Below are positions 39,301-54,300 of a stretch of 64,000 bases of DNA, in pieces. Where the stretch lies: assembly GCF_022539315.1 (NCBI RefSeq), contig NC_066316.1, positions 25,781,245-25,845,244 of the forward strand. Reading direction: 5' to 3'. Origin of the DNA: Serinus canaria. Taxonomy: Eukaryota > Chordata > Aves > Passeriformes > Fringillidae. The first letter of the stretch is position 1; the number at the start of each line of letters is the position of its first letter. The notes under the pieces were generated by a model. That model saw nothing but the letters and a program-made list of their open reading frames with translations, made no database searches and was not told where the DNA came from. Position numbers and translations under genes: made by a program.

Positions 39301-42300
39301 CTGTAATTCTCATTAGAGGAGAGTAAGACATCAGTCCGAACAGATGCACAAAAGTCTGAACACATTCACAGAAATTTAGGATTTTATTTAGAAAGCTCAA
39401 GCCTAAGAAACATTTGTTCCTTCTGTGCAACTGCCACTTGTATTTGAAAATGAGTCAAATGCAGGTCCACACAGAGGGAAAAGAAAATGCCATCTGTGAG
39501 GTTAGTTAAGCTTTGTTGGGTGAACTCACTCCCACCACTGACAGCATGACAATGAACTGCAGATATCAAATGCATCAATTTCCTAAAGTACTTGACTCTG
39601 AAATAGTAATGGTACATCAGGCAAATAGAATGGGAATACTTTGAAGCAGTTACTAGAGAAGAGCAGTTTCAACAGAAATCCATAAACTAGTCTGCCACAG
39701 CCATTGTTCATATGTCCCTAGCATCCCTACCCTGTACTTTGGTACTCCAATCCTGAACTTTGTTCATTTGAACACTCAAGACCTGCATTTAGCCATAAAA
39801 TTTTGCTGTGGTCTTTACAAAACCTACAAATATTCTTTCTTCTCTCCTATACTACCCTCAAGTTTCATGCTCAGGCTGTTATAGCCATTAAGTTTAAAAC
39901 AGAAAAGATAACATGATGCTTTCAGAAATAATGTAAGGGCAAAATCTCAGCACAGGCAACCTTGAACACAATGTCTGACACCAGGTAGCAAGAAAGGCAA
40001 ACAAAAGAATAATATCAAACAGATAAAAAAAAACTTATGACACACTTAAAAGTGGCAAAGAAAGCTGAAGTAAAAAGTGAAAAAAACCACCACCACCCCA
40101 TTCCCCCCCCACCAAAATCACATCAAAAGACCCCTCACCTTAATTTCTATCAGAATTCTGAGCTTATAGCCCTCATGTCCAAAAACTGCTGTAATCAGAA
40201 GAGCAGGAATTGTTCCCACTATGAGGAGAGTAACTGCTTCACTTGAGCAGACTATAATATTTAGCAACTAGTTTGCTAGCAAGATGACATTTTAAAGATA
40301 CTTTAAATCACATTCTGCACACCTGCACAGTTTCCCAGTGGCAGAGATATTTCAGCCTAGCACTGTTGTGTGTGGTAAACATTGGCATGGTTTGCTTTCT
40401 AGTGAAAATCCTACTTCAGTTGGATATTTATCTGTACTTATAGAGAGAAAATGTGTTTAGAAAATCTGTCACTTTAATTAATACATCTGAAACAGATGAT
40501 TCTGGGGCTGACTATTAAAGGAATAGCAGTATACTCCTACTGGATCTAAAATATTATTCCACTTATCCCTTGGATGCCAAGGCCAGCTAGGGCCTAGCTA
40601 AGAAACCAAATTTCAACACTGGTTTGCTTTTTCTCCTCCTTTTTCTATGATACAACAGGACCAGCTAGATAGAATATGCAATTTACTAGGAAATTATTTG
40701 GTCATATTCACCTGTTACATTTTACTAATTTCCAACTGAAAACAGTTCTAATTCACACTCATCACAAAATTCCAAGAAATAACAAAATCAACCTTCAAAC
40801 CCTGGTCCTGAGTAATATTAGGTGATTTCTCTTGTTCCCTGTGGTGTAGGCATGCTGAAAAAAACCCTATCATTCGCAGTCCTAAACATTTGACTGGGGC
40901 AAGCAGTGCATGATAGAAGTGCTTGCTAATTCACACACACTTGCATAAGCTTAAGACAATCTTGCATATACACAAGGAACCTTCCTTGCAGAACAGGACC
41001 ATATGACTAGGAACACAAGGTCCTGGCCATGTAGCTCAGAACTAGGTGTTACATGTCAGTGTTCAGTAGCCATAGTAACACAGAGGGCACAGAAAGTTAG
41101 CAGATGTAGCAGAATAAACCAGGCTCCTACTGGTGTTTCATCTTCATCAAGCACCCTATTACTTCACTGAGCAATAGTGACAATCTTTAGGGAAATTTTA
41201 CAGTAGCACAGCTGTTTATTAAAAATAAGGTGAATAAAGATAAAGCCCCAAATGTTTACTGCCCTAAGTTTATATATGGGCACATGGCACAGAACAAAGA
41301 ATAATGAAATTCTTTTTCATCTACTACATATAATGTTTCAAGTGTATGCTCATACATAGCAGAGGCAAGGAAAATGAGGAAAGCAGGGAGGAACAACAGT
41401 ATCTCCTACTACACTTGGAATACTACTTTTAAAACATGGAGCCGGGGACAAAAGACTAGACAGACTTGTGTTCAACAAGACAAAAAAGAGAGGGAACTTT
41501 GTTACACAGGGAAAAGAAAGTATTCATATAGCCACCTTACCTTTTAAAAGCCAAAAAGAGGCTGTTTCTAAACAGACGATTATCTATAGCAGGCGTGTTT
41601 GCTGAAGACACTGTAAATGAAAGAAATGCTTCTCAATAGTTATTGTCAAAAAATCCCTGAACTGCAACAACTGAGCAGATCACATAAATAAAGCATCACT
41701 TGAAAAGCTATTTTGATAGTTTACTAAAGGCTGACAAACATTTATAAACCAAGATTCAAAATGTCCAAGCGTTTGAAACAGTTTTGGTTTTATCAGCTCT
41801 AAATCTGATCCATTTCAAAAGCAATCAGATATTCAGAGAGTGAGACGTTTTCCCTCTACATTGCCTCTAATGTCAATAGTTAATAAATTAGCTATTTATA
41901 ATAATTATTAATTGCATAAAGCGTCTTTCCAAAGAAAGTACAAGACCAATTCTAAAAAGCAAACAAACCTCAAACACTACTAATCAAGAAAACCTGAGAT
42001 ACTAGTGCTGGAACAAAAAAAGATCCACTGAAGGCAAATGGTTTGCTAATTGTTTCAGACTGAACAACTGCCTTAAAGTAGGTTTTAAATTTTTGCCTTT
42101 ATTTTTTAAAAGAATAATAAAAATATAATTTTAAAAATCCAAGCAAAAATCAATGGCACAACGCTTTCTTAAGTGTTTGCTTCTGCTAGTATAAATTCCC
42201 TGAGAAGAAAGAAAAAGTAGTTCCATGTAAAGTGCTATCCACTGAATGAAATTAAATCTAAGGGGGAAAAAAGAGACAAATAGACAGTTCTATATGTTGT

Positions 42301-45300
42301 TATATACAATAATATTTGAACACAAAGGAAACTGCAAAACCACTTAAAATTAGATGTCCCTGAGAGGTAATTTACAGTTATGCTTCACGTCCTCATCTTT
42401 ACATCACTTCTTGACCAAATATTCCACAGCATTCTACCTTCTTCCTGTAAAATTGCTGTCTCTCACTCCAGCACCGCAAAGTAGAAAAAAAAAAAAAAAA
42501 GAAAAGGCAGCAGTGGGTGCATTTATGGCCTGTATGAAGTTATCATCATCTCACTTCAGCACCACAATGGAATTAACTGCTGTAAAAACCTGACTGCACA
42601 GGGCCCTTTCAGCAAGGGCTGCAATATGGTAGAAGATAACCAAAATAAAAACACCAGCTTTAAAGGAACCTGGGAAGTCAAAGACAAGAACATACTAAGA
42701 GCACTTCCTTAGTCTAACTCTAGTTTCAAACGCTGAAACATTTCTTTTTGTTTGAAAACCTCAGTTAAAGTTGGTTTCAAGACAGCCTCAATACAAATTC
42801 TCCTCCAGCAGTATATTAAACTTTTTGCTCATAAAAAAACCAGCAGAAAAGCATCTTAGTATGCTCAGCTGCTGCTGACGATCGGCAACCTGGTTTCCTT
42901 AGCAACAAACAAGTCTGAGAAAATCAAGGGGCTGACAATGAAGTGGAATGGAACGGCATGATAAAGGGAAAAAGCGGCTCTCATGTACACCGCCTTATGT
43001 GCCCAAATTCCTCAGCTGATGCTTCAGAGTTTTCATCTTGTCAGTAGCAGAAATCTATACATTATAAGGCATGAGAAGCTGAATCAATACACCTAGATAG
43101 CAGCCAGCATTAATAACCAACCTTTGCCTCCTCTGACTATACTGATGAGACAATCTCAAACTATTTTCCATACTGCATCTATTTTTCCCTCTTTGTAATA
43201 CTGCAAAAGGAGACAAGTCAAAAAGAAGAAAAAAAAATCAGCTGTTTAATATCTGTGCCTTATCATCACATAGGTGCTAATTAGATTTACTATCATTCAT
43301 TTCAGCTTGGTAAACTATTTATGGAGTAGCTTCCTTTAAAGCTCAAGTTCAAAGAAATTTGATATGTCTCCATGAATTATTAACCCTGGTCTTTGTAAAC
43401 AGAAATACCACTAAAAGATTTAAATTCAACTCACAGACAATGGCTAAATAATATACTAAGTGATACTAATTTTGTGACAGTAGGACAGAATTCTACTTAC
43501 TCTGTGTGCCTGTGTCATACTTTTGATATATACATTTATCATATACCAGGCATACATGTATTTGTGTCTTACAACACATTAAAGCCAGCCTGTTTCAGTT
43601 AACCAGAATAAAAGGAGGGGACTACATTTTCATGGGAAAAAAAAATCCCCCTAACTATTTCACATTCCAGAAGAGATTTCATTGTTGTTAACAGTCATCC
43701 TTTGAAAAAAAATTTCAAAGTTTCTTTTTAGGTACTTAATTTTATGTGTCAATGGCTAGGTTCATGCTTTTTGGTTTTTTTGGTAATAAAAGCAAACAAA
43801 ATACTGGCAAAATGTAAGGGGAATCTTGAAGATTCACTAATTGATAACTCTCCAATACCAAAATCAAATCACTGATTAGTAACTACTCAATTTTCTCAGC
43901 TATAACTTAACAGCTTCCCAGAATGATGGTATATAGACTACTTATTTTTGTATTGGTTAAATAAAACAGTTAAAGACAACCACAGCAAGCAAGTGCTTAA
44001 GCTTTTCCCTGAGCCTTAAACAAATAAAACTGTTGTTAAAAAAGAGATTTTTCTGTATCAGATTCAGCCCAAGTTTAGGTATTTTATTAATATATCAGTA
44101 TACTGGGTATATAAAAACTATTTATTTACATTTTGAAGAAAATCATTCTTACTTAACCAAGCAAATTATCCCATCCCGTACATTCAGTCAATGACACCAA
44201 TTAACATTTGCAAGCACTGAGCATCAGAACAGTCTTTGGAGAAACCTCTTAAACATGCTACAATTCAATGCCTAATTAACCAATCACATTTATACACAAC
44301 TTCCTTGACCAAAAGATCAGCAGAACACCCTCAGGTTAATGTCCATGACCATCAGATCTTTAAAGCTGGCTCTTTTATGAGTAACTCTGTAGTACTTTAG
44401 AGCTGTATCGTTCCTCACTTTCTATAGTCATTGATGCTGCAACAAAAGCAATCCCAGCACCAACTACCTCACAGGCTTTGTAAAAAACAAACTCTTTGCT
44501 TAAGCTCTTTAAGTACAAGGGTGTCACATTCCTGTCACAATCACAGTACAGCTGCTATTTGCAAATAACTTGTATACAAATCTTATGGCCAGCTTCAATA
44601 CCAAAGAAGAATTAAACTATGATTTATGGTTCAGAACTGGTAGTTTCAATCTGACAAGTCATCATAGAAGAGCTCACATGATAAGCACTTTGCTCAAGTT
44701 CCCCACATATGTTGAAACCTCACGTATTAATACAGGTAAATCTCTCAGCCTACAACCAATCCAAACTATCACCAAGTACACAGCAACATGAAAAATACTC
44801 ACATATAGAAAGAACTTTGTCCAGTCTCCCCTGAAGTGCTTCGGTTCTTAGTTCTGCTACATAGAGCCCAACACTTTCAAACAGGCAGCCATTTTCCTAG
44901 AGAAAAAGCAATCAACCATGGAATTTTACACAGAGAAGATCTTCTGATACTTCATATTTTTAAACATTTCCTTCCCAAAGGTAGCTGTTGAGAACATAGA
45001 AGGTGCTCTACAGAAGTCTATATGGCAGCCAAAGGAGTTGCTACTGACCGCATACTTTTTTTGTATTGAAATCATTGGCAAGAGACAAAGTTATGGAAAG
45101 GCAGAAAGACTGGGACACTTATATTTGGTCTCCAATTCTCAATTCTTTAGTGAGTTAAAAAAACCTATCCACCAGAAACAATTGTAGTACTTCCAGTCCC
45201 CAGTAAAAAAAAAAAAGGGCACTATTCATTCATTTGCTTTTCCGCTTTAGGAAACAAAAAGCTACTAGGTCTGGAGCAAAATACTTTGGTTAGCTCTGAA

Positions 45301-48300
45301 GAAGAAAAAGTAAAGCAGCAGGAGGAAGACATGATAAACAAACCATCAGTGCAACAACTGTTTGAAAAATATTCTAAATATTCTGTAAAGGCTTTATCAT
45401 ACCATACAGGTTTATGTTTGGAGCACTACTGGGATTTAAAGCCCTCCCAGATAACATAAGAAGCCATGTAATAGCCATTTTTACAAATTTTACATGTAAA
45501 CTCACCTTCAGCTGGGCATGGGCAGTTTCAGTATCAGCAAAGTTTTTAAAAACATAGTCTGTATACGTTTCTGCATCAAGGTCCACTCCCAGTTTGTGCA
45601 TCACTTTGAGGACCTCAAAGATACCTATCAAGGCAAAATTAATAAGACTAAGCCTTCAGAGAAATGAAAACTTGAGAATCAACATGTAAAATAAATGTTG
45701 CTTTACAAAAAAGCTCAATTTCTCTCCTTGAAATTGCCATGAAAAATTCTGCATTTCTATTTTAGGTATTAATAGAATTCTAACTGTGAAACTTAAAATA
45801 GATTCACAAAACTTTGAATTCCGTGTCATACTATAAAAAACGTGAAAGTTCAGTTTGGAAATTGCTATTATACAAAGTTATTTTCTAACACAGCAAATAT
45901 ACAAGTTACTCATGTTCGCAGAATGTCTTATAGAGCTATGTATCAAAATGTTCATATTATTGCGCATAAAAAACAAATCTGAAATTTGACATAAAGCACA
46001 TAAATTCAAGATACAAACACATTCTTCAACACATCATACATTCTTAGTTGTGTTTCCAGTATCCAACTCAGATTAGTGTTAGTATTCAGGACTTTTCTCT
46101 GGACTTGTTTAAAAGTAGTAACATGTTTGTAATCAAACTGGTTCATTACAACGGGTCAGCTTCAAACTGGAAATTCAGAAAAAGGAGTCTCCCAAGCCCA
46201 GTGAAGCTACAAGGTAACTTTTACAGGGTTCACATCATGTCACACAACTAGACTGGGTATCACTTCTATAGAGTCACATTTAAAGACACCAGACACCAAT
46301 ATTAACAGTCCAGCAAGTAGACTGTAGAGCATATGTCATTCTTTTTAATTGCTTACACTCTTCTGATTTGCAGAAACTTCTTCAGTAACCTTAGCTACCA
46401 AACTCTGAACTCCTGTCAAAACTAATACAGGTATAATAATTTTTTACTGGTCTAAAAATGATTTGTCAGTTGCTGCAGGACACCAGTACCAAACAGCATA
46501 TGTTTTTTTCAACTTGCATTTCATACTTATTACTTTAAAAATGTCCAAAGTCCCTGTCTTTGCCCTGGAGTGCCACCTATGGAAAAGTGACACTTCCATG
46601 AATATTTTATGCAGTGCACTATGGTGCAAATAATCAAATGTGAATTCCCTTTGAGCACTTGAAAATACATGCAGGCAAGTCACACTAGATTAAAGTCGCA
46701 TCATCTGTTCAAGTTTGCCTTAAACAAAACTCTGATTTTGGACCAGAATCTGCAAAAATATGAATAAAGAATTAATTACACTAAGTCTTTCTTCATACCT
46801 TTCAAATGTTGACAGCTAGTTTCTATTTCATGTTTTCAACATGCAGAAAATACATGAATTCCTCTCCTGCTGAAACCTTTTCAAAAATAACTGTAACACT
46901 AAAAAGTAGTTTGAAGACCAAGAACTAGATCCCATAGTGAATAAGGTGTGGTGCACTCAGGAGGTTTGAGCTCAAGCCTGTATGCAGAAGAGTGCAGAAA
47001 ATAGGCTTGCTAAGCATCTCCACTCCCTAGCAGACAGACCTGGGCACATTTCCTGAGCAGGAAAAGGCAGGTGTGAGAAACAGAACACCAGCACAACAGC
47101 AAGATGAAGATACCGCAACCATACTGCACCAAAGTAATTGCACAGCCAAAGTAATCACAAACTTAAAATGAAAATATGTGCAGCAGAATTTTTTTTTTGA
47201 GGTGGCTGATGTACAATTTTCGGGGGAACAGAAGATTAATGAAACCAACACAGAGTCCTACAGTTTTGCATACATTTTCTACCTCATCAAAAGCAGAACT
47301 ACTTTAAAGTCAAATAAACATCTTCCACAATACTAAGCAATGAAACATTTCCATTTCAGTTAAAGATTTGAGCATTACGTACATGGACTTTTATAAATTC
47401 TCTGCTGCTCATACTGGAAAGGACACTGACTACTTCTCTCCCTCACAAGCAAAAAAACAGACTAAAAACGAAAGGCACAAAAGTGCCCTTCATGCAGAAC
47501 ACTGGTCTCACAAACTTTTTTGAACACCCCCTCAAATACACATGTATATTGATTTAGAAATTATTCACATGTAGAGAATACATTCACATGTATTGTGGGC
47601 ATTATCAAACATACATGAAAAGAGAGAGCCAAAAATGATAAAATAATAAAATATTTATTTGCTAACAGTCCACTCACAACCCAATGTTGTGAGTGGACTG
47701 TTAGCAATGGATTGCCTTGCACACCCCACTCTGGAGACCACTGATCCAGAAGACTGGGCATGACTAAAACCCCCAATAAAGTCTTTTGGTCATCTCCCCA
47801 CTCGATCGAGAATAAGCTTTTTGAGGTTTTAGGTTGACATATGTAGGTACACAGGAGCTGAGTATACAAAATCACATAATTGAGTAGAAAGAAGACAGAA
47901 ATAGAAAAAAAAATTAAGTCAAACAACTCCTTTTTTTGTTAATACTGGAATCAGCACTCAAACACCATAAGGAACAGATTCCAACCTCAAATCAGTACAC
48001 TGAAGAACAAATATAAGAGATTAACTATGAGGTGGTCATAATGTTTATGTGGTAGAGCAGCTTTTCAAAAACTGCCAAGTGAGGCTTGCGTTTCAGTCTA
48101 CCATTCATCTCCTTAAGTTCTCACAGTTAAGTCATCCCTAAAGCAGTCCCATGAGAACAGAAGGAATTTCTAAGGCAGCTATGTATGGCTCTCCAAGAGC
48201 AAGGGAATATAAATTTGGCTTTAAGCAGTTTTCTGAGGAAACAAAAAACCAAAACTTCAGTTCAAAAAGTAAGGTCACATCCAGGAAAGTATAGCATTTA

Positions 48301-51300
48301 ATGTATTTGTGCTGTGCTACTAGTTTCAGATCCACTCAAAACATTCTCTGCCAGAAGAGTCTGTCTATAAAACAGGATTTCAAGCAGTAACTTTGTGAAA
48401 TCACTACCCTTATTCCCTTCTGAACCCCAGACTCTTATTTTCCAAAATAAAAACTGAATTGCCATTCACTAATTATGGGTTTTGTATGTAACAACAGTTT
48501 ATACAATAGTTCAATGACAGTAGAACCCAAAAGCAAAATACACACTTGTAAAAAGTGTTTTTAAAAATAGCATGATCATTCAAAGGCAAAGGGAAACTAT
48601 AAAATATTCAGGAATAAGCCTAAGTAGAACATTTCTGCTTATTTACACTAGGTCCTCTAGATTTTAGTGCATAATCTGATATAAAATTACTCAGTGCCAG
48701 TAACAGTTTCAGATCCACTGCACAGTGACCTTTTAAACCGGGCAAGCACTTTTCATTCCTAAAAGCCTAATAAATACTAAGGAAATAAGTATTTCCCAAC
48801 TCATGTAACACATGCACATAACAGCAATGCCCCACCTGAATTTATTTGCCTGTGTAAAAATGACTAAAAAGAACTGTTTGCTATTTCAGAGTGGTTAAGG
48901 TGTATTTTAAAATGGCCTTATTTAGTTTCATACCTCCTAGCCACCACTTCACTGCTACTTTTCTTTCAAATTTCGTAATACAGAAATTACAGAATTTTCT
49001 TTGCTATGCAGTGTCAGATTTTGCTGTAATAAACATTAGAGAAACATGGCATTAAACACTACTATTTGTTATTTAATTGTTTGGGTCACACTATATGTAC
49101 TGATCCAGACATTTGTACACTGCAGTTCTAGATAACTTGTTGCTTTTATTCTGTTTATGCTAATTACTTAGTCCAGTCTACATCCTGTCATATTTTATTT
49201 ACACAAAACTACACACATTAGGCTGGGCATTACTACTTTGTTGAGAAATTAATTACCTTAGGTTTGGTATGAGATGTGATACTGTGTCTATACCCCTGTT
49301 CCCATTATTTTTTGCTCCTAGAAAGCACCATTCTATTAATTTACTACCTGCTGTCACCTGTAGACTCTAACTGCAGCATGACTGTTTGCTCTATTATTTC
49401 TATGAAACAATTCCAAGGTGGATGAGTTTTTTTTTCCCCTATTTACTTTTCTTCAAGTAGACTGGTTGTATTTTTAGATAGTAGAACTTGCTTTATTCAT
49501 TTTTTTTATTATTAACTTGGAAAATTTCAATGTAAGCTCACATAAGGGAAGAAGACAACTTGTTTCACTATTCCTGAAGAATAGTTACACTGGTTCTTCA
49601 CTATAGAAGCAATTGAGCAGGGATATTCTTACCTAATGTATTTAAAGAATTGAAAAATCACTGACTTGTGTGGGCATGTACCATGCTTCCACTTGACACT
49701 ATCAACTTGGATAGTGAGTACCAGGCTACAAAATAGAGTTTGCAAATTCACAGCATGCTCTTACAGCCATACAGAAGAACCTGTATGCAATGCCTTAAAA
49801 CAAAGGCTCTACAGAAAGTGGCTAAAAATGCTGGAATTGAGGGATCCTTCATCAGTTTTCTTTCTCAATTTGTTTATGTGACCTCCAGCAGCAACTACAG
49901 TTGCCAAAGCACAGTTGATTTCTACAGCAGGGAGTCTAAATTAAGGCAACCTCTGATCTTGACAAAGACCAAAGGAAGTATGAAAACCTAAGTTTCTCTT
50001 GATGCTCAAATATTGCTTAAATTTTGGGAGCCAAGTCTAAATGTAAAAATACTTCCAACATCTCTCAGAGTAAGTCAGTGAGGTGAAATTTTTCTTGGAG
50101 TAAAAGAAAGCAGCTTTCTTCAGTAGGCAGCATCCACACAGAAAAGTATGGTAGTGATTTATTTCCATTTACTTATTTTTGGCAACACTGTGTTTCAAGT
50201 AAGTCACAAAGGACCCAACTAAAACAACATTGCCAGACTTTTAAAATATCATAGAACTTACAAGGATTTGAAAACCTGGGAGAAGATAAACTTGGGCAGG
50301 GCAGTAGTCTAGCAGGAACAGAGCCTAAGGAGTTAATAAAAACTGAATATTGTTTTCACAAAGGCTTTTTGAAAAAGACTTGAGACATTTTTATAGCCAG
50401 AAACAATTAGGGAATACTTGTTTCAGCATTTCTTCCAAACTGGAATGTGACTGTATATTTAAGATAAAATTGCGATATGGAAGAGTCTGCTAAAAGCACT
50501 TTTTTTTTGTTTGTGCATTTTGTTTGTCACCCAGTGTCACACTAACAACTCTGCATCTCATTCTAAAGCACATTATACTGTGAGATAAGATGAAAAAGAC
50601 AGTTTTTTGTTTCCCCAAGGGGGAAGTACTTCTGTTAAAAGCATCTTTTTACAATACCATTCTTTCTGAATTACCAATAACGCAAACCAAAGAATTAGAT
50701 ACCGTACTCTAAAATTTAATATTTTTTCAATTCTTATTCATATCCTGTAGACATCCCCATGTGTAACGGGGGAAAGTATGCTAAATGCTTAAACCTACTT
50801 AAGAATCCCAAAGATTGAGCATTTTTGTCCTTCAATCAGTATGCTGTCAGGTCAGGCTCACACATTCAGCAATATAAGTTCTCCTGCAGTTTTTATGATT
50901 CTAACAAAACTCATGTTTGGTTCATCAGGGAAATATTAAGAAGCTGTCTTGAAAAAAGGACTGGGTTTGCAGTCCAAGAGAACTATAGTAACATAACCTT
51001 ACTTTTAAAATCTTCACTTGGATTTCAGTTTCTTCAAGAGTAAACTGTAAATAGTAATGAGCAGCATGAAGTACGCTGGAATGCACAAAGAATGTGAAGA
51101 GTTAAAAAGATAACTAAACACTTTCTCACATCTTTCTATGTCAACTGAGACTTGAAATTTGTAGAACTGTATCACAATCAAGCTAGAAAGGAGGTTTTAA
51201 AAGTCTTTCTGAAGGAAAAATTGTTTGAAACGAGGGCATACAGCATGGGCTTTGTTAAATTTCTGATGAATTTCATAGCAGTAGGATTTGTGCACTAGGT

Positions 51301-54300
51301 ATGCAATAATGCCACAGAAGCATTTTTCAGACAACTCACCTTTAAGATTATTCTCTTTCTGGTATGCAACTAGCAGTGGCCAGCAATAGTGAGGTCTGAG
51401 TGGCAAGCCTTCCTCCTTCATCATCTTCATCACAGCAATGGCCAAGGCTGAAAACATTCACCAAATAATTAAACAGTGACCAAGTACTCTAAATGAGCAT
51501 AGGTAAAATAACTAAAAAAGCAGAGTACCTGATCTGTTGGCCTCCAAAGCGCAACGCAAGATAAATGGTAACGGTGCCGAGTGCATCTTTGCTTCTTTTA
51601 ATTCTTTACAGAATTGCTTCAGCTTGTTCACAGGCTGCAAACAATTTCAAAAATTAATTTCAGGTATTTATCAATTTCTCAAACTGTTAAGAATGTCAGA
51701 TTCTTCTAATGTTTACAAAATGGATATTACTTAAGCCAAACAGGATTCCTTTGTGAATTTCAATTTACTATATAATTTGATACAAAATAATAAAATGCTT
51801 CTTTTGCTCTTGAAGAACTGTGCAACAACTCACCATTTTCAACCTTCACAGCTGCATTAAACTAAATAAATATACTGTTATTATTAGATTAAGAAAAAAA
51901 GTATTACTAGTCTGCTTACCAGATCTCTATTTACACAGTGTTGCAAGAAGAAGCTACCTTGGTCCATATCTTCACGCGATAAGCGACTTAAAGACTTCAA
52001 GATGTTGAAGCTGATATCTTCAAAGCCATGAGTTATCAGAGTTAAACACAGGTTCATTACATCTAGCAATTAAAAACAGAGAACAACAATATTAATATAT
52101 TAATAAAGTGCACACAGCTTTTTTACCTTAAGCTACTAAAATTAGTGAAAGTTCGAAAAGTAAATGTTTTACAAGTACCATTAGCATACTTTTACCCAAA
52201 TCTGAGACTACCTTTTCCAGAATTATTTATATTAATCAATGAAATTCACTTTTCTCATAAATAGACTAGGCCAAAAATTACAGAAGTATCACCACTGCAG
52301 CATGACAAAAGGATAAGGAAAAAAGAAACTCATTTCTAGACATATTAAAAAAAACAACAAACCAACAAGAATTATAATTAACAGTTATCAATCAGATTAA
52401 ACATACTGGTATCCAGAAGTAACTTTAAAGGTAGGTCATAAAAAACTGTACTTAGTATTTAGTATCCCTTTTTTATGGCAGTCTTGAAGAGCTCTCACAA
52501 CAGGAACCCTAACAGCAGTGTTTGCAGAAAGGACTCCACACTTGCTGCTTTCTTATAAAAGCTTAATGCATTTTAGAAATTTTAAAAAAAGGATAGGTTA
52601 ATTTTGGAATGCAAATTATTAAAGTTGTTCCATATTTAGATTTTATAAAATGCAATCTAAACCACACAAACACACAAATTAATCCACAAACTAGTGGCAA
52701 AAATATTCTTTTCCCTCAGTATTCAAGACAAAACTACAAAATTATCTATTTTTGGAAAAAGAAGGAAAAAAACCAACAACAACAGAAACAAACAAATTAA
52801 AACAAAACAAAACAAAATAAGAAAAAGAGGAAAAAAGTGTTCTCTCTCCACCCTGCTGTGGGAACCAAGCACATACCCGGAATTATTTCCCTTTCAAATC
52901 GTATGCGTCCTTTAATATCATCAATGTGCTGTGGATATCCAGCCTTGGCAAGGCTAAAAATCACCTGCATCAAAATCCTGTCCATAAGGTACCCTTCAGT
53001 CTTCTCAACCTTCTCTAGTGTCTGTAAAACCAAAATAAATTTAACTTGAATCAACTCCAAAGTGACTCAAAACAGAATGCTTTTAAAATCAAAACAAAAC
53101 AAGCATAAAAACCTGTTTTTTTTTTCTTTTCTAAAATCCACAGATTTAGATAATGGAATATGGTAGAGAGAAAAAATATGCAAGAAGTATTAAGAGAGAC
53201 TCAAACACCTTTAGACTGTGAAAAGAAAAAGGGACACCTAAAAGGGATATAACATATAGTTTCTTTCTAATATCTAATAATATATGAAAACAGAAGAGGT
53301 ATTCTCATTGTGAGATAACTTTCAAAAAAAATTACTTTGTAATGGGAAGAAGGACTAATCAAACATTTTGTCACTATTTGGAAGAATGTTGGTTGATGAG
53401 TATATGTTCAAGTCATAGAAGAAATTTATGTTTCCAATACCCTCCTCCTTGATTTGGTGCTCTACATCTGATTAAACTCCTGATACAACTTAAGAAAATT
53501 GGTTTGATCTTTTCTCATTGCTTTGTATTTCTTTGATTTAAAAAAAAGTAAGAGAGAATACTAGAAAAAAATCAGCTACACAAAGGGCTGTAAGGAAGCC
53601 TCACCTAACAAATACCTAAGTTGCTTGTATGAATTCTCAATAAAAAAATTCATTTTTACTGCAAAGATCCTATGATTTCAATGGGCAAAGGATGGCTCAA
53701 TGGGAACAGTATAACCAAGGTTTACTTTTTACTTTCATAAATAAATACATAGATATCCCACAGGCACTGTCTTTTAAAAAATGCCTAAATTATTAAATCA
53801 CTCACTGACAAATCTATCTTCCCAGAGTGAAACATCACTATTAAAAGGCTATTAAATTGTAACATTGCTTTTAGTTAACTAGCTATTTATTTGCAATAAA
53901 AAAAATTTGATAATTACTTCCAAGTAGAAGGAAACCAATTATAAAATTCTTTCTTATTCCTCCTGCCCAGACAGAAAGAATTCCAAAGTTATATTGAACA
54001 AAAGATCAAACAAGTTGTATTTAAATTCAAATTGGCAATACCTTTTTGATGCTATCAGCATCACCCTTTTCAGCATACACATTCAGCAGTGATAAGTAGG
54101 TGTCTGGACCTGGTTCAACACCAGCCATCCTCATCACTGAAAGGATGTTTTCTGCACTTTTCATATCTCTGAAAGAATTCAAAGCAAGACCCTCAGTAGA
54201 TTTAATCATAATTATGTTTATTGCGACTTCTACATTTCCTCACTAAATTAATTAGAATTGGAAACAAAGACTGCAACAGGCTTAGAGAAACTTATTTTAA

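Larger units (their letters stand above)
41611..44802 (-). other. Intron 13 of LRPPRC
   Basis: This is 3.2 kb, with an A16 run (42485-42500). A block around 42860-43040 is less AT-rich than its surroundings and carries an X-box-like site. Nothing coding. Confidence 0.85.

Noticed and set aside
47561..47926. 121-codon minus-strand open frame spanning the intron 11 hairpin
   Set aside because: It is hydrophobic low-complexity peptide of the kind made by AT-rich DNA. It crosses both hairpin arms and matches no family known to me.
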